46,303 nucleotides of DNA from an uncultured Blautia sp. (GTDB lineage Bacteria; Bacillota; Clostridia; Lachnospirales; Lachnospiraceae): the NCBI GenBank assembly GCA_934409175.1, contig CAKRVX010000006.1:1-46303 (forward strand), read 5' to 3'. This document shows, piece after piece, positions 7,614 through 15,929 of this stretch. The notes below the pieces were generated by a model. The model saw only the letters and a program-made list of their open reading frames with translations. It was not told the origin of the DNA and ran no database searches. How positions within the stretch are numbered: the stretch's first letter is position 1; each line of letters starts with the position of its first letter. The position numbers and the translations under genes are program-made.

Positions 7614-8501
7614 ATGAAGGAATTCGTATGTATTGATATAGGTGGAACCGCTATTAAAGCAGGAATTTTAGATGAAAATGGAAATATAATTGAACAATCA
7701 CAGGTAGCAACAGAAGCCAAAAAAGGTGGAAAGTATGTTCTGGAAAAAGTCAAAAAAATTATAGAGAGATATATCAATATAAGAGAAATTAAAGGAGTTT
7801 GTATTTCCACAACCGGAATGGTAGATCCAATTGAGGGAAGTATTATTTATGCAAACGAAAATATGCCGGATTATAAAGGGATAAAATTAAAAAAAGAAAT
7901 AGAAACTGCATTTGGAATTCCGTGTGAAGTAGAAAATGATGTAAATTGTGCAGGGTTAGCTGAATATTGGAACGGAGCAGCGAAAAACAGCAGGAATGTA
8001 TTTTGCCTGACGGTAGGAACCGGAATTGGTGGATGTGCTATTGTTAATGGCCAGTTGCTTAGAGGAAATTCATACTCTGCATGTGAGATAGGATATATAA
8101 ATATTAATGGAAATCATTTTGAAAATTTAGCTTCTACAACGGCCTTGGTACAAAATATTGCTAATAGAAAAAATATGGAAATATCGGACTGGGATGGAAA
8201 AAGAATTCTTGAATATGCAGAAAAAGGTGATAGAATTTGTTTAGAAGCAATAAACGAAATGGCTGATATTCTTGGACTTGGTATTGCTAATATCTGTTAT
8301 ATTTTAAATCCGGAAGTAGTAGTTCTTGGTGGTGGGATTATGCAAAGAGAAAGTATCCTGACGAATATGGTCCGAAAGTCTGTAGAAAATAATCTTTTAC
8401 ATATGATCTTCTCTCATACGCGGCTGGAATTGGCGAAATATCATAATGCAGCGGGAATGATTGGTGCCTGGTACTATTTCCAGAAAATTCATAGGAGTTA
8501 A
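7614..8501 (+). CDS. nanK: ROK-family kinase, probable N-acetylmannosamine kinase
   Basis: Sugar kinase of the ROK family, 295 residues. The phosphate-binding loop DIGGTAIKAG lies at residues 6-15, the catalytic-Asp segment VENDVNCAG near 107 and the glycine-rich VGTGIGG near 136. The usual zinc site is absent. The ExGH motif reads EIGY and no CxCGxxGCxE follows, a feature also known from some sialic-acid-operon ROK kinases. In context it should phosphorylate ManNAc to ManNAc-6-P, linking NanA to NanE. Start 7614 follows AAAGGAGTGACT. The longer reading from GTG 7584 would start inside the upstream hairpin. Confidence 0.82.
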   Translation: MKEFVCIDIGGTAIKAGILDENGNIIEQSQVATEAKKGGKYVLEKVKKIIERYINIREIKGVCISTTGMVDPIEGSIIYANENMPDYKGIKLKKEIETAFGIPCEVENDVNCAGLAEYWNGAAKNSRNVFCLTVGTGIGGCAIVNGQLLRGNSYSACEIGYININGNHFENLASTTALVQNIANRKNMEISDWDGKRILEYAEKGDRICLEAINEMADILGLGIANICYILNPEVVVLGGGIMQRESILTNMVRKSVENNLLHMIFSHTRLELAKYHNAAGMIGAWYYFQKIHRS

Positions 8502-8512
8502 AGGAGAAACAT

Positions 8513-9358
8513 ATGGAATTTGATGAAAAATCCGTTGTTCCGGTCTTGGAGGCTAAATATGACAGCTTTACGCAATCAGAAAAAAATATTGCAGATTTTT
8601 TTCTGAAAAATAAAAACAAGGCAGATTATTCAATTGAAACATTATCTAACAAAGTATTTGTATCGAAAGCTTCTATATCCAGATTTGTAAAAAAATGTGG
8701 ATTTAAAGGATATAGAGAATTTATCTATCAATATGAAAAATCTCTGAATAGTGTAAGAAAAGACGTTGCGGACAGTACAAAGACAGTGCTGGATACTTAT
8801 CAGGAACTGATTACAAAGACTTATAGTTTAATGAATGAGGCACAGATTACAAGAGTAATTAACCTGTTAGGAACAATTCCAAGAATTATAGTGTGTGGGG
8901 CAGGAAGTTCTGGCTTGGCGGCAACAGAAATGGAAAGTAGATTTATGAGAATTGGGATTGATATAGATTCTCTTATAGATGCAGATAGAATTCGTATGCA
9001 GGCTGTTTTTTGTAATGAAGAAAGTATGATTATTGGAATCAGTGTAAGTGGAGAAAATGAATCTGTATTATATTTGTTAAAGGAGGCGCATCAGAGGGGA
9101 TCGAAGACTGTTTTGATTACTTCCAGGGACAGTTTTTTCTTTAGAGAATTTTGTGATGAAGTTATATTGATTTCGTCTATCAAGAGATTGGACAGTGGTA
9201 ATGTAATATCCCCCCAATTTCCAATTTTGATTATGATTGACATTATTTACAATGAATATGTATATCTTAATCGAAGAGAAAAACTGGCAATGCACAGTGA
9301 TACACTGCGAGCATTAAAGTCAAAAGAACATTATGTTTTGGACGCTATAGGTAAGTGA
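8513..9358 (+). CDS. RpiR-family transcriptional regulator of the nan operon
   Basis: A 281-residue regulator with an N-terminal RpiR helix-turn-helix (about residues 20-80, including TLSNKVFVSKASISRFVKKCGF) and a C-terminal SIS sugar-phosphate-binding domain (CGAGSSGLAATEMESR near 130-145; GISVSGENESV near 175). It starts at an ATG 12 bp after the kinase stop with AAAGGAG. SIS ligands in this family are phosphosugars, so ManNAc-6-P or GlcNAc-6-P is the obvious candidate effector. It probably controls its own operon through a TGAAA/TTTCA palindrome upstream of nanE. Confidence 0.9.
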   Translation: MEFDEKSVVPVLEAKYDSFTQSEKNIADFFLKNKNKADYSIETLSNKVFVSKASISRFVKKCGFKGYREFIYQYEKSLNSVRKDVADSTKTVLDTYQELITKTYSLMNEAQITRVINLLGTIPRIIVCGAGSSGLAATEMESRFMRIGIDIDSLIDADRIRMQAVFCNEESMIIGISVSGENESVLYLLKEAHQRGSKTVLITSRDSFFFREFCDEVILISSIKRLDSGNVISPQFPILIMIDIIYNEYVYLNRREKLAMHSDTLRALKSKEHYVLDAIGK

Positions 9359-9409
9359 AAAAAATTGTTTACAAAGCATTCCGTAGATCAAATATTATAC
9401 TGTGTGCGG

Positions 9410-9438
9410 TTGTGTAATACTGGTATTGGTAGTATAAT
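9410..9438 (+). promoter_or_regulatory. Promoter of first zinc-ribbon gene
   Basis: TTGTGT (9410-9415), a 17-bp spacer and TATAAT (9433-9438) lie 48 bp before ATG 9486. The -10 context AGTATAATTT is also seen before the second zinc-ribbon gene. Confidence 0.55.
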
Positions 9439-9485
9439 TTACTTACATTAAAAGATCGCGTATGTATTTGGTTGGAGGGTTAGAT

Positions 9486-10160
9486 ATGTTTTGTACAAAA
9501 TGTGGAGCTGAGAATGATGATAATGCAAGATTCTGTGTGGAATGTGGAGCAAAACTGGGAAACAGCGGAAAAGGAATAAGGCCTCCATCATATGATTCAG
9601 AAGCAGATGTTTCAAAGAAAATGTGGAATGTCGGAAAGTACAAAAAAATAATACCAATTATAATTCTGGTAATACTGGCAGTGCTGCTGGTCTCCAAATT
9701 GATTTTACCTGGTCAGACAGAAAAGAAGGTTATCAAGAACATTATGAGTGCAGAAATGACCGGAGATGTGGATAAAATCATGGATATTGTACCGGAAGAT
9801 CTTTGGGATGCTGCTGAAAAAGAAGGGTTGAGTCGAAAAGAAATAAAAGAGGAATTACAGGATGTTTTGTCAGAGGCAAGGGATTCACTGGACAGCATAT
9901 TAGGTGAAAACTGGAAATATTCTTATAAAATAAAAAATATTGAAAAAGTGCCGAAAGAGGATCTGGAAGATATAAGAGAAACATATAAGGATGCAGTAGG
10001 AAAAGAAGTAAATATTTCAGAAGCAAAAAAAGTCCAAGTGGAATTGACTGTTAAAACGAAAGATACTGAGAAGAGCGAAACAATGACTATATACATTATA
10101 AAAATAAAGAACAAATGGTACCTGGATTTTTCCAATCTGGATTCTTTAAACGTATTATAG
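9486..10160 (+). CDS. Zinc-ribbon membrane protein with NTF2-like tail (paralogue 1)
   Basis: A 224-residue protein of unknown function. A four-Cys zinc ribbon (CTKCGAENDDNARFCVECG) opens the protein. A single membrane helix (about residues 52-72, IIPIIILVILAVLLVSKLIL) follows, then a soluble domain starting KKVIKNIM that resembles NTF2-like/DUF4878 folds. Start 9486 follows TTGGAGGG. The ORF can be read back to 9462 but without a site. The protein at 11198 has the same architecture and shares the GENWK.SYKIK stretch and a SEAKK motif, so the two are diverged duplicates around a cytosolic zinc-ribbon protein. The role is unknown. Envelope sensing or assembly is possible. Confidence 0.8.
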   Translation: MFCTKCGAENDDNARFCVECGAKLGNSGKGIRPPSYDSEADVSKKMWNVGKYKKIIPIIILVILAVLLVSKLILPGQTEKKVIKNIMSAEMTGDVDKIMDIVPEDLWDAAEKEGLSRKEIKEELQDVLSEARDSLDSILGENWKYSYKIKNIEKVPKEDLEDIRETYKDAVGKEVNISEAKKVQVELTVKTKDTEKSETMTIYIIKIKNKWYLDFSNLDSLNVL

Positions 10161-10203
10161 CTTAAAAATTAAACCTGCAGAATATTAAAAAGAGACAGGG
10201 AAG

Positions 10204-10236
10204 AAGGGCAGCGAATGATTTATTCGCTGCCCTTTT
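10204..10236 (+). terminator. Bidirectional rho-independent terminator
   Basis: AAGGGCAGCGAAT pairs perfectly with ATTCGCTGCCCTT (13 bp), followed by TT. It ends transcription of the gene at 9486. Read on the minus strand, it overlaps the stop codon of the possible remnant at 10220-10495. Confidence 0.8.
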
Positions 10237-10495
10237 CTGGTAAAAGAGAAAGTTCATCAATCTTCTTCCGGGTTTCGGAGGAAACCAGGGGATACAGGTC
10301 TTCCAGACAGGATTGAATCCGATGCCGGGGAGGAAGGTAGTGTTGATTGTCAGGTAGAAAAAATTTCAGAATAGAAATACCTGTTATAAATAAAAGCGGG
10401 GAGAAATGACAGTATATAAGGTTATTTCTTCCTGCTTTTGTAATTTTATCTGTGAATGAAGGCGTTTTGGTGTGGGACCACTCTGGTATGAAGAA
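10220..10495 (-). pseudogene. Possible minus-strand gene remnant (C-terminal piece)
   Basis: The minus strand is open for 91 codons from a TAG at 10496-10498 to a TAA at 10220-10222, with no ATG, GTG or TTG start in frame. The reading contains a hydrophobic piece (PLLFITGISILKFFLP) and then a charged tail ending PEKGSE. Its stop lies inside the terminator stem, as is common for real gene ends. The stretch is also richer in G and C than its neighbours. It may be the 3' end of a lost gene, or a chance open frame. No family is recognised. Confidence 0.3.
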
Positions 10496-10534
10496 CTATG
10501 ATGGAAGATTGGAGGTATGTAACAGAAATAATAG

Positions 10535-10564
10535 TTGTATGAAGTGGAACATTTGTAGTATAAT
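10535..10564 (+). promoter_or_regulatory. Promoter of second zinc-ribbon gene
   Basis: TTGTAT (10535-10540), an 18-bp spacer and TATAAT (10559-10564) lie 45 bp before ATG 10610. The AGTATAATTT context matches the promoter of the paralogous locus at 9433. Confidence 0.55.
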
Positions 10565-10609
10565 TTTTACAGATTATATTTAAAGATTCTTGCAAAAGGA
10601 GGACAAAAA

Positions 10610-11167
10610 ATGAATTTTTTTAACAAAGCAACAAATGCAGTTGAAGCCATGGGAAAAAATGTATCAAAGGCGGCCAAAGATAATGTGGAAATCGTGAAAT
10701 GTTCTTCAGCAATCGATTCCTGTGAAAAGAAGATTAAAGAAGTGTATACAGAAATCGGAGATCGTTACTATAATTCTGAACCAGATGTTTCAAGAGATGC
10801 ATTCGCAGATCTGTTTGAAGTGGTTGATGCGAATAAGAAACAGATAGAAGAATTGAGAGAGCGACTTCAGAATCTGAAAGGAATTGTGATCTGTAAAGAA
10901 TGTGGAACTGAACTGCCCAAAGATGCGAAATTCTGCCGTTCCTGCGGAGCAAAAATAGAACAGCCGGTAAAACCTGTTCAGCCGGATACACCACCTGTAT
11001 CAGCAATATGCTGGAACTGTCACAGTCCTCTTACAGGAAATGAAAAATTCTGTGGTGCATGTGGTGCGAAGATAGAGAGACCGGAGCCAGATGAGAAACA
11101 GCCAGAACCTGCTGTACAGGCTGAACCGGAAAAAGAAGAAACATCTGTGGATGATACAGAAATCTGA
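10610..11167 (+). CDS. Cytosolic protein with two zinc ribbons
   Basis: A 185-residue protein without membrane helix. Residues 1-90 look helical and coiled-coil-like (for example DANKKQIEELRERLQNLKG). Two four-Cys zinc ribbons follow: CKECG...CRSCG (about 97-117) and CWNCH...CGACG (about 133-153). Pro- and Glu-rich segments separate them and close the protein. It starts 7 bp after AAGGAGGAC. The next gene begins 30 bp downstream with no terminator between, so they form an operon. This zinc-ribbon plus helical bundle architecture is common in Lachnospiraceae, but its role is unknown. Confidence 0.82.
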   Translation: MNFFNKATNAVEAMGKNVSKAAKDNVEIVKCSSAIDSCEKKIKEVYTEIGDRYYNSEPDVSRDAFADLFEVVDANKKQIEELRERLQNLKGIVICKECGTELPKDAKFCRSCGAKIEQPVKPVQPDTPPVSAICWNCHSPLTGNEKFCGACGAKIERPEPDEKQPEPAVQAEPEKEETSVDDTEI

Positions 11168-11197
11168 TCAGTAAGAAGAGTATGAGAGGAAAAAGAA

Positions 11198-11905
11198 ATG
11201 TATTGTACAAAGTGCGGAGCGAAGAATGCAGATAATGTTAAATTCTGTGTAGAGTGTGGAGCGAAACTGGATGCTGGTGAACCCACAGTTACAACACCAG
11301 AGGAAACAAAAAAACAGGTTAAATCAAAGAACCCGAAAATGATTTTGGCAATTGTTGGAATCCTTGTGGTAATCGTACTTGCAGCAGTAATTGTTCCAAG
11401 AGTAACTGGAGCTGGAAGTCCGGAGAAAAAGGTTATTAAAGCATATATGAAGGCTTTAGAAACAGATGATGCCAGCAAATTAACGGAATTTTTACCGAAA
11501 GATATAATGGACTGGATGGAGAAAGTAGAGTCAGGGGCTATAGAAAATACGGAAGCGGATATGCAGGATTTTTTTGATGTCAGAAATAATTATCTGAGCG
11601 ATACGTATGGTGAAAACTGGAAGATCTCTTATAAAATAAAAAAAGTAACAGATTTATCTCAGGATCAGGTGGATAAGCTGAATAGTATATATAATGGAGA
11701 TATGCAATACATGGCGGAAGTCCGTAATGATTCAGAGCTTGATGCAATTGAAATTGAAATTTCAGAAGCAAAAAAAATTGAGGTAGAAGTAACATATAAA
11801 GGAAATGATAAAAAAGATACGAAATCAATTGAAATAGATCTTGTAAAAATAGACAAACAATGGGCTTTGGATATAGAGACCATGCGTGAAGGACTGTTTT
11901 ATTGA
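11198..11905 (+). CDS. Zinc-ribbon membrane protein with NTF2-like tail (paralogue 2)
   Basis: A 235-residue paralogue of the protein at 9486. It has an N-terminal zinc ribbon (CTKCGAKNADNVKFCVECG), a short Pro/Thr/Lys linker, one membrane helix (about residues 47-69, MILAIVGILVVIVLAAVIVP) and an NTF2-like/DUF4878-type C-terminal domain (from KKVIKAYMKALE). It starts after GAGAGGAAAA at ATG 11198. The C-terminal domain would be outside the cell if the ribbon is cytosolic. Function is unknown. Pairing with the soluble zinc-ribbon protein in the same operon suggests a shared complex. Confidence 0.82.
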   Translation: MYCTKCGAKNADNVKFCVECGAKLDAGEPTVTTPEETKKQVKSKNPKMILAIVGILVVIVLAAVIVPRVTGAGSPEKKVIKAYMKALETDDASKLTEFLPKDIMDWMEKVESGAIENTEADMQDFFDVRNNYLSDTYGENWKISYKIKKVTDLSQDQVDKLNSIYNGDMQYMAEVRNDSELDAIEIEISEAKKIEVEVTYKGNDKKDTKSIEIDLVKIDKQWALDIETMREGLFY

Positions 11906-11927
11906 TTGACTGCAATCTTATTTGGAG

Positions 11928-11967
11928 CAGGAGAAGAATTTCTATAAAAGATTCTTCTCCTGTTCTC
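11928..11967 (+). terminator. Terminator after zinc-ribbon operon
   Basis: CAGGAGAAGAAT (11928-11939) pairs with ATTCTTCTCCTG (11951-11962), followed by the U-containing tail TTCTC. The following 170 bp are nearly all A and T and hold no gene. Confidence 0.7.
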
Positions 11968-12152
11968 ATATAAAAATACATTTTGACCGAAATATGTACA
12001 AAAAATAATAAGTGAAATCTAACATAATCACGAAAATAAAAAATGCACTGGATTAATTTAAAATCTCATAGTAAGATTAAAATTAATATATTAAATACAA
12101 ATTAATTAATTTTAAAACAATAAAAAGACAGAGAAAAGAGGGGCAGGAGGTC

Positions 12153-12785
12153 ATGTGAATCAGACCGGATGATAAAAAGATTTTTTATAGTGGAAGAATT
12201 GACTGGAGTGAGAAGGATGCACCGGTATTTGTATTTCCGGCAACCTGTGCGCAGATGTGTTTTACAGGGAAAACGGTTAGAATTCATATAAAAAACAAGA
12301 GAGCATACTGGGATAATTATGTAGGATATATTTTGGATGGAGTACAGGGGAAAGCATTACTGCCGGAGGATGGAGAGACAGTGATTGAACTGAAAGCGCA
12401 GCAAAGGCCGGGAGTGGAATCTCATGAACTCATGATCTTTAAGCGGCAGGATGCCTGTCATGAAATGGCATTTCTTGGTGTGGAACTGGATGAGGGAGAA
12501 GGGCTTCTGGAATTGCCGGAGACTTCGAAACCATTTTTCAGAAAGATTGAAGTATATGGTGACTCTGTATCTGCAGGGGAGGTTTCAGAGGCAGTGGATT
12601 TCGTTGGGAAACCGGATCCGGAGCATGATGGACAGTATTCAAACAGCTGGTATTCTTATGCATGGATGACTGCACGAAAGTTAAATGCGCAGATTCATGA
12701 CATTGCGCAGGGCGGAATTGCGCTGCTGGATCACACAGGATGGTTCTGTGAGCCAGGAGCAATGGGGATGGAAATAAATACATAG
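12153..12785 (+). pseudogene. Broken CE2-like SGNH esterase
   Basis: Remnant of a carbohydrate esterase with an N-terminal jelly-roll and an SGNH hydrolase domain. After GCAGGAGG the ATG at 12153 is followed at once by TGA, yet the same frame continues (IRPDDKKIFYSGRIDW...) and keeps family features: CAQMCFTG, the nucleophile block GDSVSAGE and NSWYSYAWMTARKLNAQIH. The first usable ATG is 12255, which would delete the first 34 codons. The frame stops at 12785 just after GMEINT, in the middle of the SGNH domain, so the block with the catalytic Asp-His pair is missing. Both ends are therefore defective. It lies 15 bp before an intact SGNH esterase. Confidence 0.75.
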
Positions 12786-12800
12786 AAAGCAGGAATGAAA

Positions 12801-13910
12801 ATGGCAAAATATGATTTTACAAGACTTAGGGATTTAATGAGGCGTGCACAGGCCGGAGAAGAACTGACGATTGGATTTCTGGGAGGATCCATTACACAGG
12901 GAAGCCTTGCCACAGAACATAAAAACACTTATGCATACAGAGTCTTTACCTGGTGGAAGGAAACTTTTCCCAAGGCGGAATTTTATTATGTAAACGGCGG
13001 GATCGGGGGAACCACCTCGCATTTTGGTGCGGCGCGTGCAGTATCAGATGTACTCATGTATCAGCCGGATTTTGTGGTAATAGATTTCAGTGTAAATGAT
13101 AAACCAAACGATTTCTTCAAAGAGACATATGAGGGTGTGCTGCGCAGAGTTCTTACATGGCCATCAGAACCTGCAGTAGTGTTATTAAATAATGTTTATT
13201 ATGATACAGGAATCACTGCACAGGAACAGCATGTTGCGGTTGGCGACTGGTATCAGGTCCCTCATGTGAGTATTAAGGAAACTTTATATCAGGAAATGAA
13301 AGATGGAGTTTATAAAAGAGAAGAACTGACTCCGGACGGACTGCATCCGAATGATAAAGGTCATGGTCTGGTAGCTGCTGAAATTATCAAGCTTCTGGAG
13401 GAAGTAAGAAACAATCTGGATTCAGAAGAAATTGAAAAGATGGACGTTGAAAAAGCATTTCAGGATAAGCCGGAATTCCCCAGACCACTTACAGGCAATT
13501 CTTATGAATATGCACAGAGGCTGACGATCAGAGAAGTGTCACCGAAACTTCAGGGTTTCCGTGCGGACACAGAGGAGAAACAGGGACATCTGGACTGTTT
13601 TAAAAACGGATGGATCGGAAAGAATCCGAAGGATAAGATCATTTTTGAAGTAGAGGCATCATGCATAGCTGTTCAGTACCGCAAGACAATTAAACGTCCG
13701 GCTGTAAAAGCCATGCTGATCCTGGATGAGGATATAAAGAATCCTATTCTTTTGGACAGTAATTTTGATGAAGACTGGGGTGACTGCCTGTATCTACAGC
13801 CGGTTCTGCATCATGGAATTCATAAAAAACATAAGGTGGAAATCATAGTTCGGGATACAGATACAAAAGATAAGACGCCATTTTATCTGATGTCACTGAT
13901 CATAGCATAA
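12801..13910 (+). CDS. SGNH/GDSL-family carbohydrate esterase
   Basis: A cytosolic SGNH hydrolase of 369 residues, without signal peptide. The nucleophile Ser30 lies in FLGGSITQG, the block II glycine in NGGIGGT, the block III Asn in FSVNDKP, and the catalytic pair Asp179/His182 in DGLHPND. The last 130 residues resemble the accessory beta domain seen in acetyl esterases acting on sugars. The start at 12801 is chosen because AAGCAGGA lies 7 bp upstream. ATG 12795 is too close. It probably removes acetyl groups from imported sugars. O-acetyl sialic acids are conceivable given the nan operon 4 kb upstream, but this is inference. A terminator at 13948 ends the unit. Confidence 0.85.
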   Translation: MAKYDFTRLRDLMRRAQAGEELTIGFLGGSITQGSLATEHKNTYAYRVFTWWKETFPKAEFYYVNGGIGGTTSHFGAARAVSDVLMYQPDFVVIDFSVNDKPNDFFKETYEGVLRRVLTWPSEPAVVLLNNVYYDTGITAQEQHVAVGDWYQVPHVSIKETLYQEMKDGVYKREELTPDGLHPNDKGHGLVAAEIIKLLEEVRNNLDSEEIEKMDVEKAFQDKPEFPRPLTGNSYEYAQRLTIREVSPKLQGFRADTEEKQGHLDCFKNGWIGKNPKDKIIFEVEASCIAVQYRKTIKRPAVKAMLILDEDIKNPILLDSNFDEDWGDCLYLQPVLHHGIHKKHKVEIIVRDTDTKDKTPFYLMSLIIA

Positions 13911-13947
13911 TATAAAAATCCAGGCAGGCGGGTATTCGCCGGAAATG

Positions 13948-13990
13948 AACCCGGAAGACTTAAGAATTTGAAAGTCTTCCGGGTTTTTTT
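13948..13990 (+). terminator. Terminator after esterase gene
   Basis: A 14-bp perfect stem, AACCCGGAAGACTT (13948-13961) with AAGTCTTCCGGGTT (13972-13985), is followed by seven T in total. Confidence 0.9.
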
Positions 13991-13998
13991 ATCTATAA

Positions 13999-14060
13999 CA
14001 AGATAAGAAAGGTTAAAGGCAAGATTATTAATCGACCAGAACCTGCTTTTTGAGTAGTAT
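13999..14060 (+). promoter_or_regulatory. AraC-type operator and promoter, operon A
   Basis: CAAGAT repeats at 13999 and 14020 (21-bp period), then TCGACC (14032-14037), a 17-bp spacer and TAGTAT (14055-14060). The same layout precedes three other operons in this window. The poor -35 box next to the second repeat is what activator-dependent AraC-family promoters look like. It drives the genes from 14121. Confidence 0.75.
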
Positions 14061-14120
14061 GTACTCAAGAAATATTTCTGGAGAACAAATAAAAATCAAT
14101 AGAAAAAGGAGATTAATAAT

Positions 14121-14915
14121 ATGAGCTTAAACAAAATGAGAGACATTCTGAACGAGAACAAACCATCCGTAAACACAAGAATCTGGAGCACCTGGCCGAC
14201 AGTTGTAGAGGCAGCTGCATCAACAGGAAACTTTGATTACTTTGAATTCCTTGCAGAGTATGCACCATTTTCATTCCAGGATCTTGAAAACTTTGTAAGA
14301 GCATGCGAACTTCACGGAGCAGGTTCCATGATCAAAGTAGACTTCCAGAACAGAGCATATGTAGCTCAGAAAGCTGCAGCAGTTGGATTCCAGGCAATTC
14401 TTTTCACAGATCATGAGACACCGGATCAGGTAAGAGAAACATTAAAACTGATCACTCCGAAAACACCGGAATATGATGGAAAATTTGGATATCCAAACGC
14501 AAGATGGATCGGTTATCATCCGGAATTAAAACAGATGGATTACGCAGCAATGAACGGAAGTCTTGTAAAAGCTTTCATGATCGAGAAGAAAGAAGCAATG
14601 GATAACATCGAAGAGATCTGCTCTATCCCAGGAGTGGATATGGTACAGTTCGGACCTTCCGATTACTGCATGAGCCGTGGATGGAACTGTGCAGACCATA
14701 AAGAAGATATTAAAGAAGCACATGAAAAAATGATCAAAGTAGCTCTGGAGCATGGTGTACAGCCTCGTGTTGAAATCGCCACACTTGAAGAAGCTGAATA
14801 CTATAAGAACCTTGGTGTAAAACATTTCTGTATCCTGGATCAGATGGACATCCTTATGGCAGCATGGAACGGAACTTGCGGAGATGTTAAGAAAATGGCT
14901 GACGGCATCAAATAA
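14121..14915 (+). CDS. HpcH/HpaI-family aldolase
   Basis: A 264-residue member of the HpcH/HpaI class II (metal-dependent) aldolase barrel family, which cleaves 2-oxo-3-deoxy sugar acids or related hydroxy-oxo acids into pyruvate (or another 2-oxo acid) and an aldehyde. Expected elements are visible: an early Arg/Trp strand, FDYFEFLAEYAPF, Lys/Asp pairs, GPSDYCMSRGW where family members have the metal and substrate loop GxxDL, and a C-terminal barrel closing in FCILDQMDIL. It starts after AAAAAGGAG at ATG 14121. Codon use is strongly biased (AAC, ATC, GGA), suggesting high expression. It is first in an operon with a 2-hydroxyacid dehydrogenase that could reduce one of its products. Confidence 0.82.
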   Translation: MSLNKMRDILNENKPSVNTRIWSTWPTVVEAAASTGNFDYFEFLAEYAPFSFQDLENFVRACELHGAGSMIKVDFQNRAYVAQKAAAVGFQAILFTDHETPDQVRETLKLITPKTPEYDGKFGYPNARWIGYHPELKQMDYAAMNGSLVKAFMIEKKEAMDNIEEICSIPGVDMVQFGPSDYCMSRGWNCADHKEDIKEAHEKMIKVALEHGVQPRVEIATLEEAEYYKNLGVKHFCILDQMDILMAAWNGTCGDVKKMADGIK

Positions 14916-14939
14916 TTGTCATACAGACGGAGGCAGGAT

Positions 14940-15896
14940 ATGAAAATTGTTGTATTAGACGGATATACAGAGAATCCCGGCGATTTAAGCTGGGCTCCTC
15001 TGGAAAAATACGGTGAACTTACAGTATACGACAGAACATCCTATGTAGATTCTCCTTTGATCGCAGAAAGAATCGGGGATGCAGAAATCGTCATCATAAA
15101 TAAAACACCGATTACAAAAGAAACTATTGATAAATGCCCGAACATCAAACTCATTGCAGTTCTGGCAACAGGATACAACGTAGTTGATTATAACTATGCA
15201 AAAGAAAAAGGAATCCCGGTTGCAAACGTACCAACTTACGGAACACAGATCGTTGGTCAGTATGCAGTAGGACTTCTGATGGAAATCTGCTCTCATTACG
15301 GACATCATGCCCAGACAGTTGCAGAAGGCAAATGGGAAAACAATGCAGACTGGTGCTACTGGGACTACCCGATGATCGAACTCTATGGAAAAACAGCTGG
15401 AATCATCGGCCTGGGAAGGATCGGACAGGCAACTGCAAAGATTTTAAATTCCATGGAAATGAAAGTAATCGCTTACGATGCATATGAAAGTGAAGCAGGA
15501 AAGAAACTTGCTGAGTATGTAGATCTGGACACACTCTTTGCACAGTCAGATGTGATCTTCCTTCACTGCCCGCTCTTCCCGGAAACAGAAGGAATCATCA
15601 ATAAAGAGAACATCGCAAAAATGAAAGACGGTGTCATCCTCATCAACAACAGCCGTGGCCAGCTTGTCGTAGAACAGGATCTGGCAGATGCATTAAACAG
15701 CGGAAAAGTCTATGCAGCAGGCCTGGATGTTGTTTCCACAGAGCCGATCAAAGGAGACAATCCTTTGCTCAAAGCAAAGAACTGCTTTATCACACCGCAC
15801 ATTTCCTGGGCAGCACAGGCGTCCAGACAGAGGATCATGGATATCACAGCAGATAACCTGAAAGCATTTATAGAAGGAAATCCTGTGAAATTGTGA
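14940..15896 (+). CDS. D-2-hydroxyacid dehydrogenase (hydroxypyruvate reductase-like)
   Basis: NAD(P)-dependent dehydrogenase of 318 residues. The Rossmann motif GIIGLGRIGQAT lies near residues 149-160, with Arg in NNSRGQL, Glu in STEPI and His in TPHISWA as the catalytic triad. It resembles glycerate dehydrogenase/hydroxypyruvate reductases most. The start at 14940 follows CGGAGGCAGGAT. The 24 bases of extra frame upstream have no site. It lies 24 bp after the aldolase gene, so reduction of an aldolase product (glyoxylate, hydroxypyruvate or tartronate semialdehyde type) is plausible. Glycerate kinase in the same inferred regulon supports glycerate as an intermediate. Confidence 0.88.
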   Translation: MKIVVLDGYTENPGDLSWAPLEKYGELTVYDRTSYVDSPLIAERIGDAEIVIINKTPITKETIDKCPNIKLIAVLATGYNVVDYNYAKEKGIPVANVPTYGTQIVGQYAVGLLMEICSHYGHHAQTVAEGKWENNADWCYWDYPMIELYGKTAGIIGLGRIGQATAKILNSMEMKVIAYDAYESEAGKKLAEYVDLDTLFAQSDVIFLHCPLFPETEGIINKENIAKMKDGVILINNSRGQLVVEQDLADALNSGKVYAAGLDVVSTEPIKGDNPLLKAKNCFITPHISWAAQASRQRIMDITADNLKAFIEGNPVKL

Positions 15897-15929
15897 ATAA
15901 ATAAGAAAGATATGAAAGGAGTAATCACG

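Larger units (their letters stand above)
10161..10609. other. Long intergenic stretch between zinc-ribbon genes
   Basis: It holds a bidirectional terminator (10204-10236), a stretch with higher GC than its surroundings that reads open on the minus strand (10220-10495, no start codon), and the promoter of the next gene. No intact gene is seen. Confidence 0.65.

Noticed and set aside
12795..12800. ATG 12795 as the esterase start
   Set aside because: It is only 1 bp from AAGCAGGA. ATG 12801 has normal 7-bp spacing.
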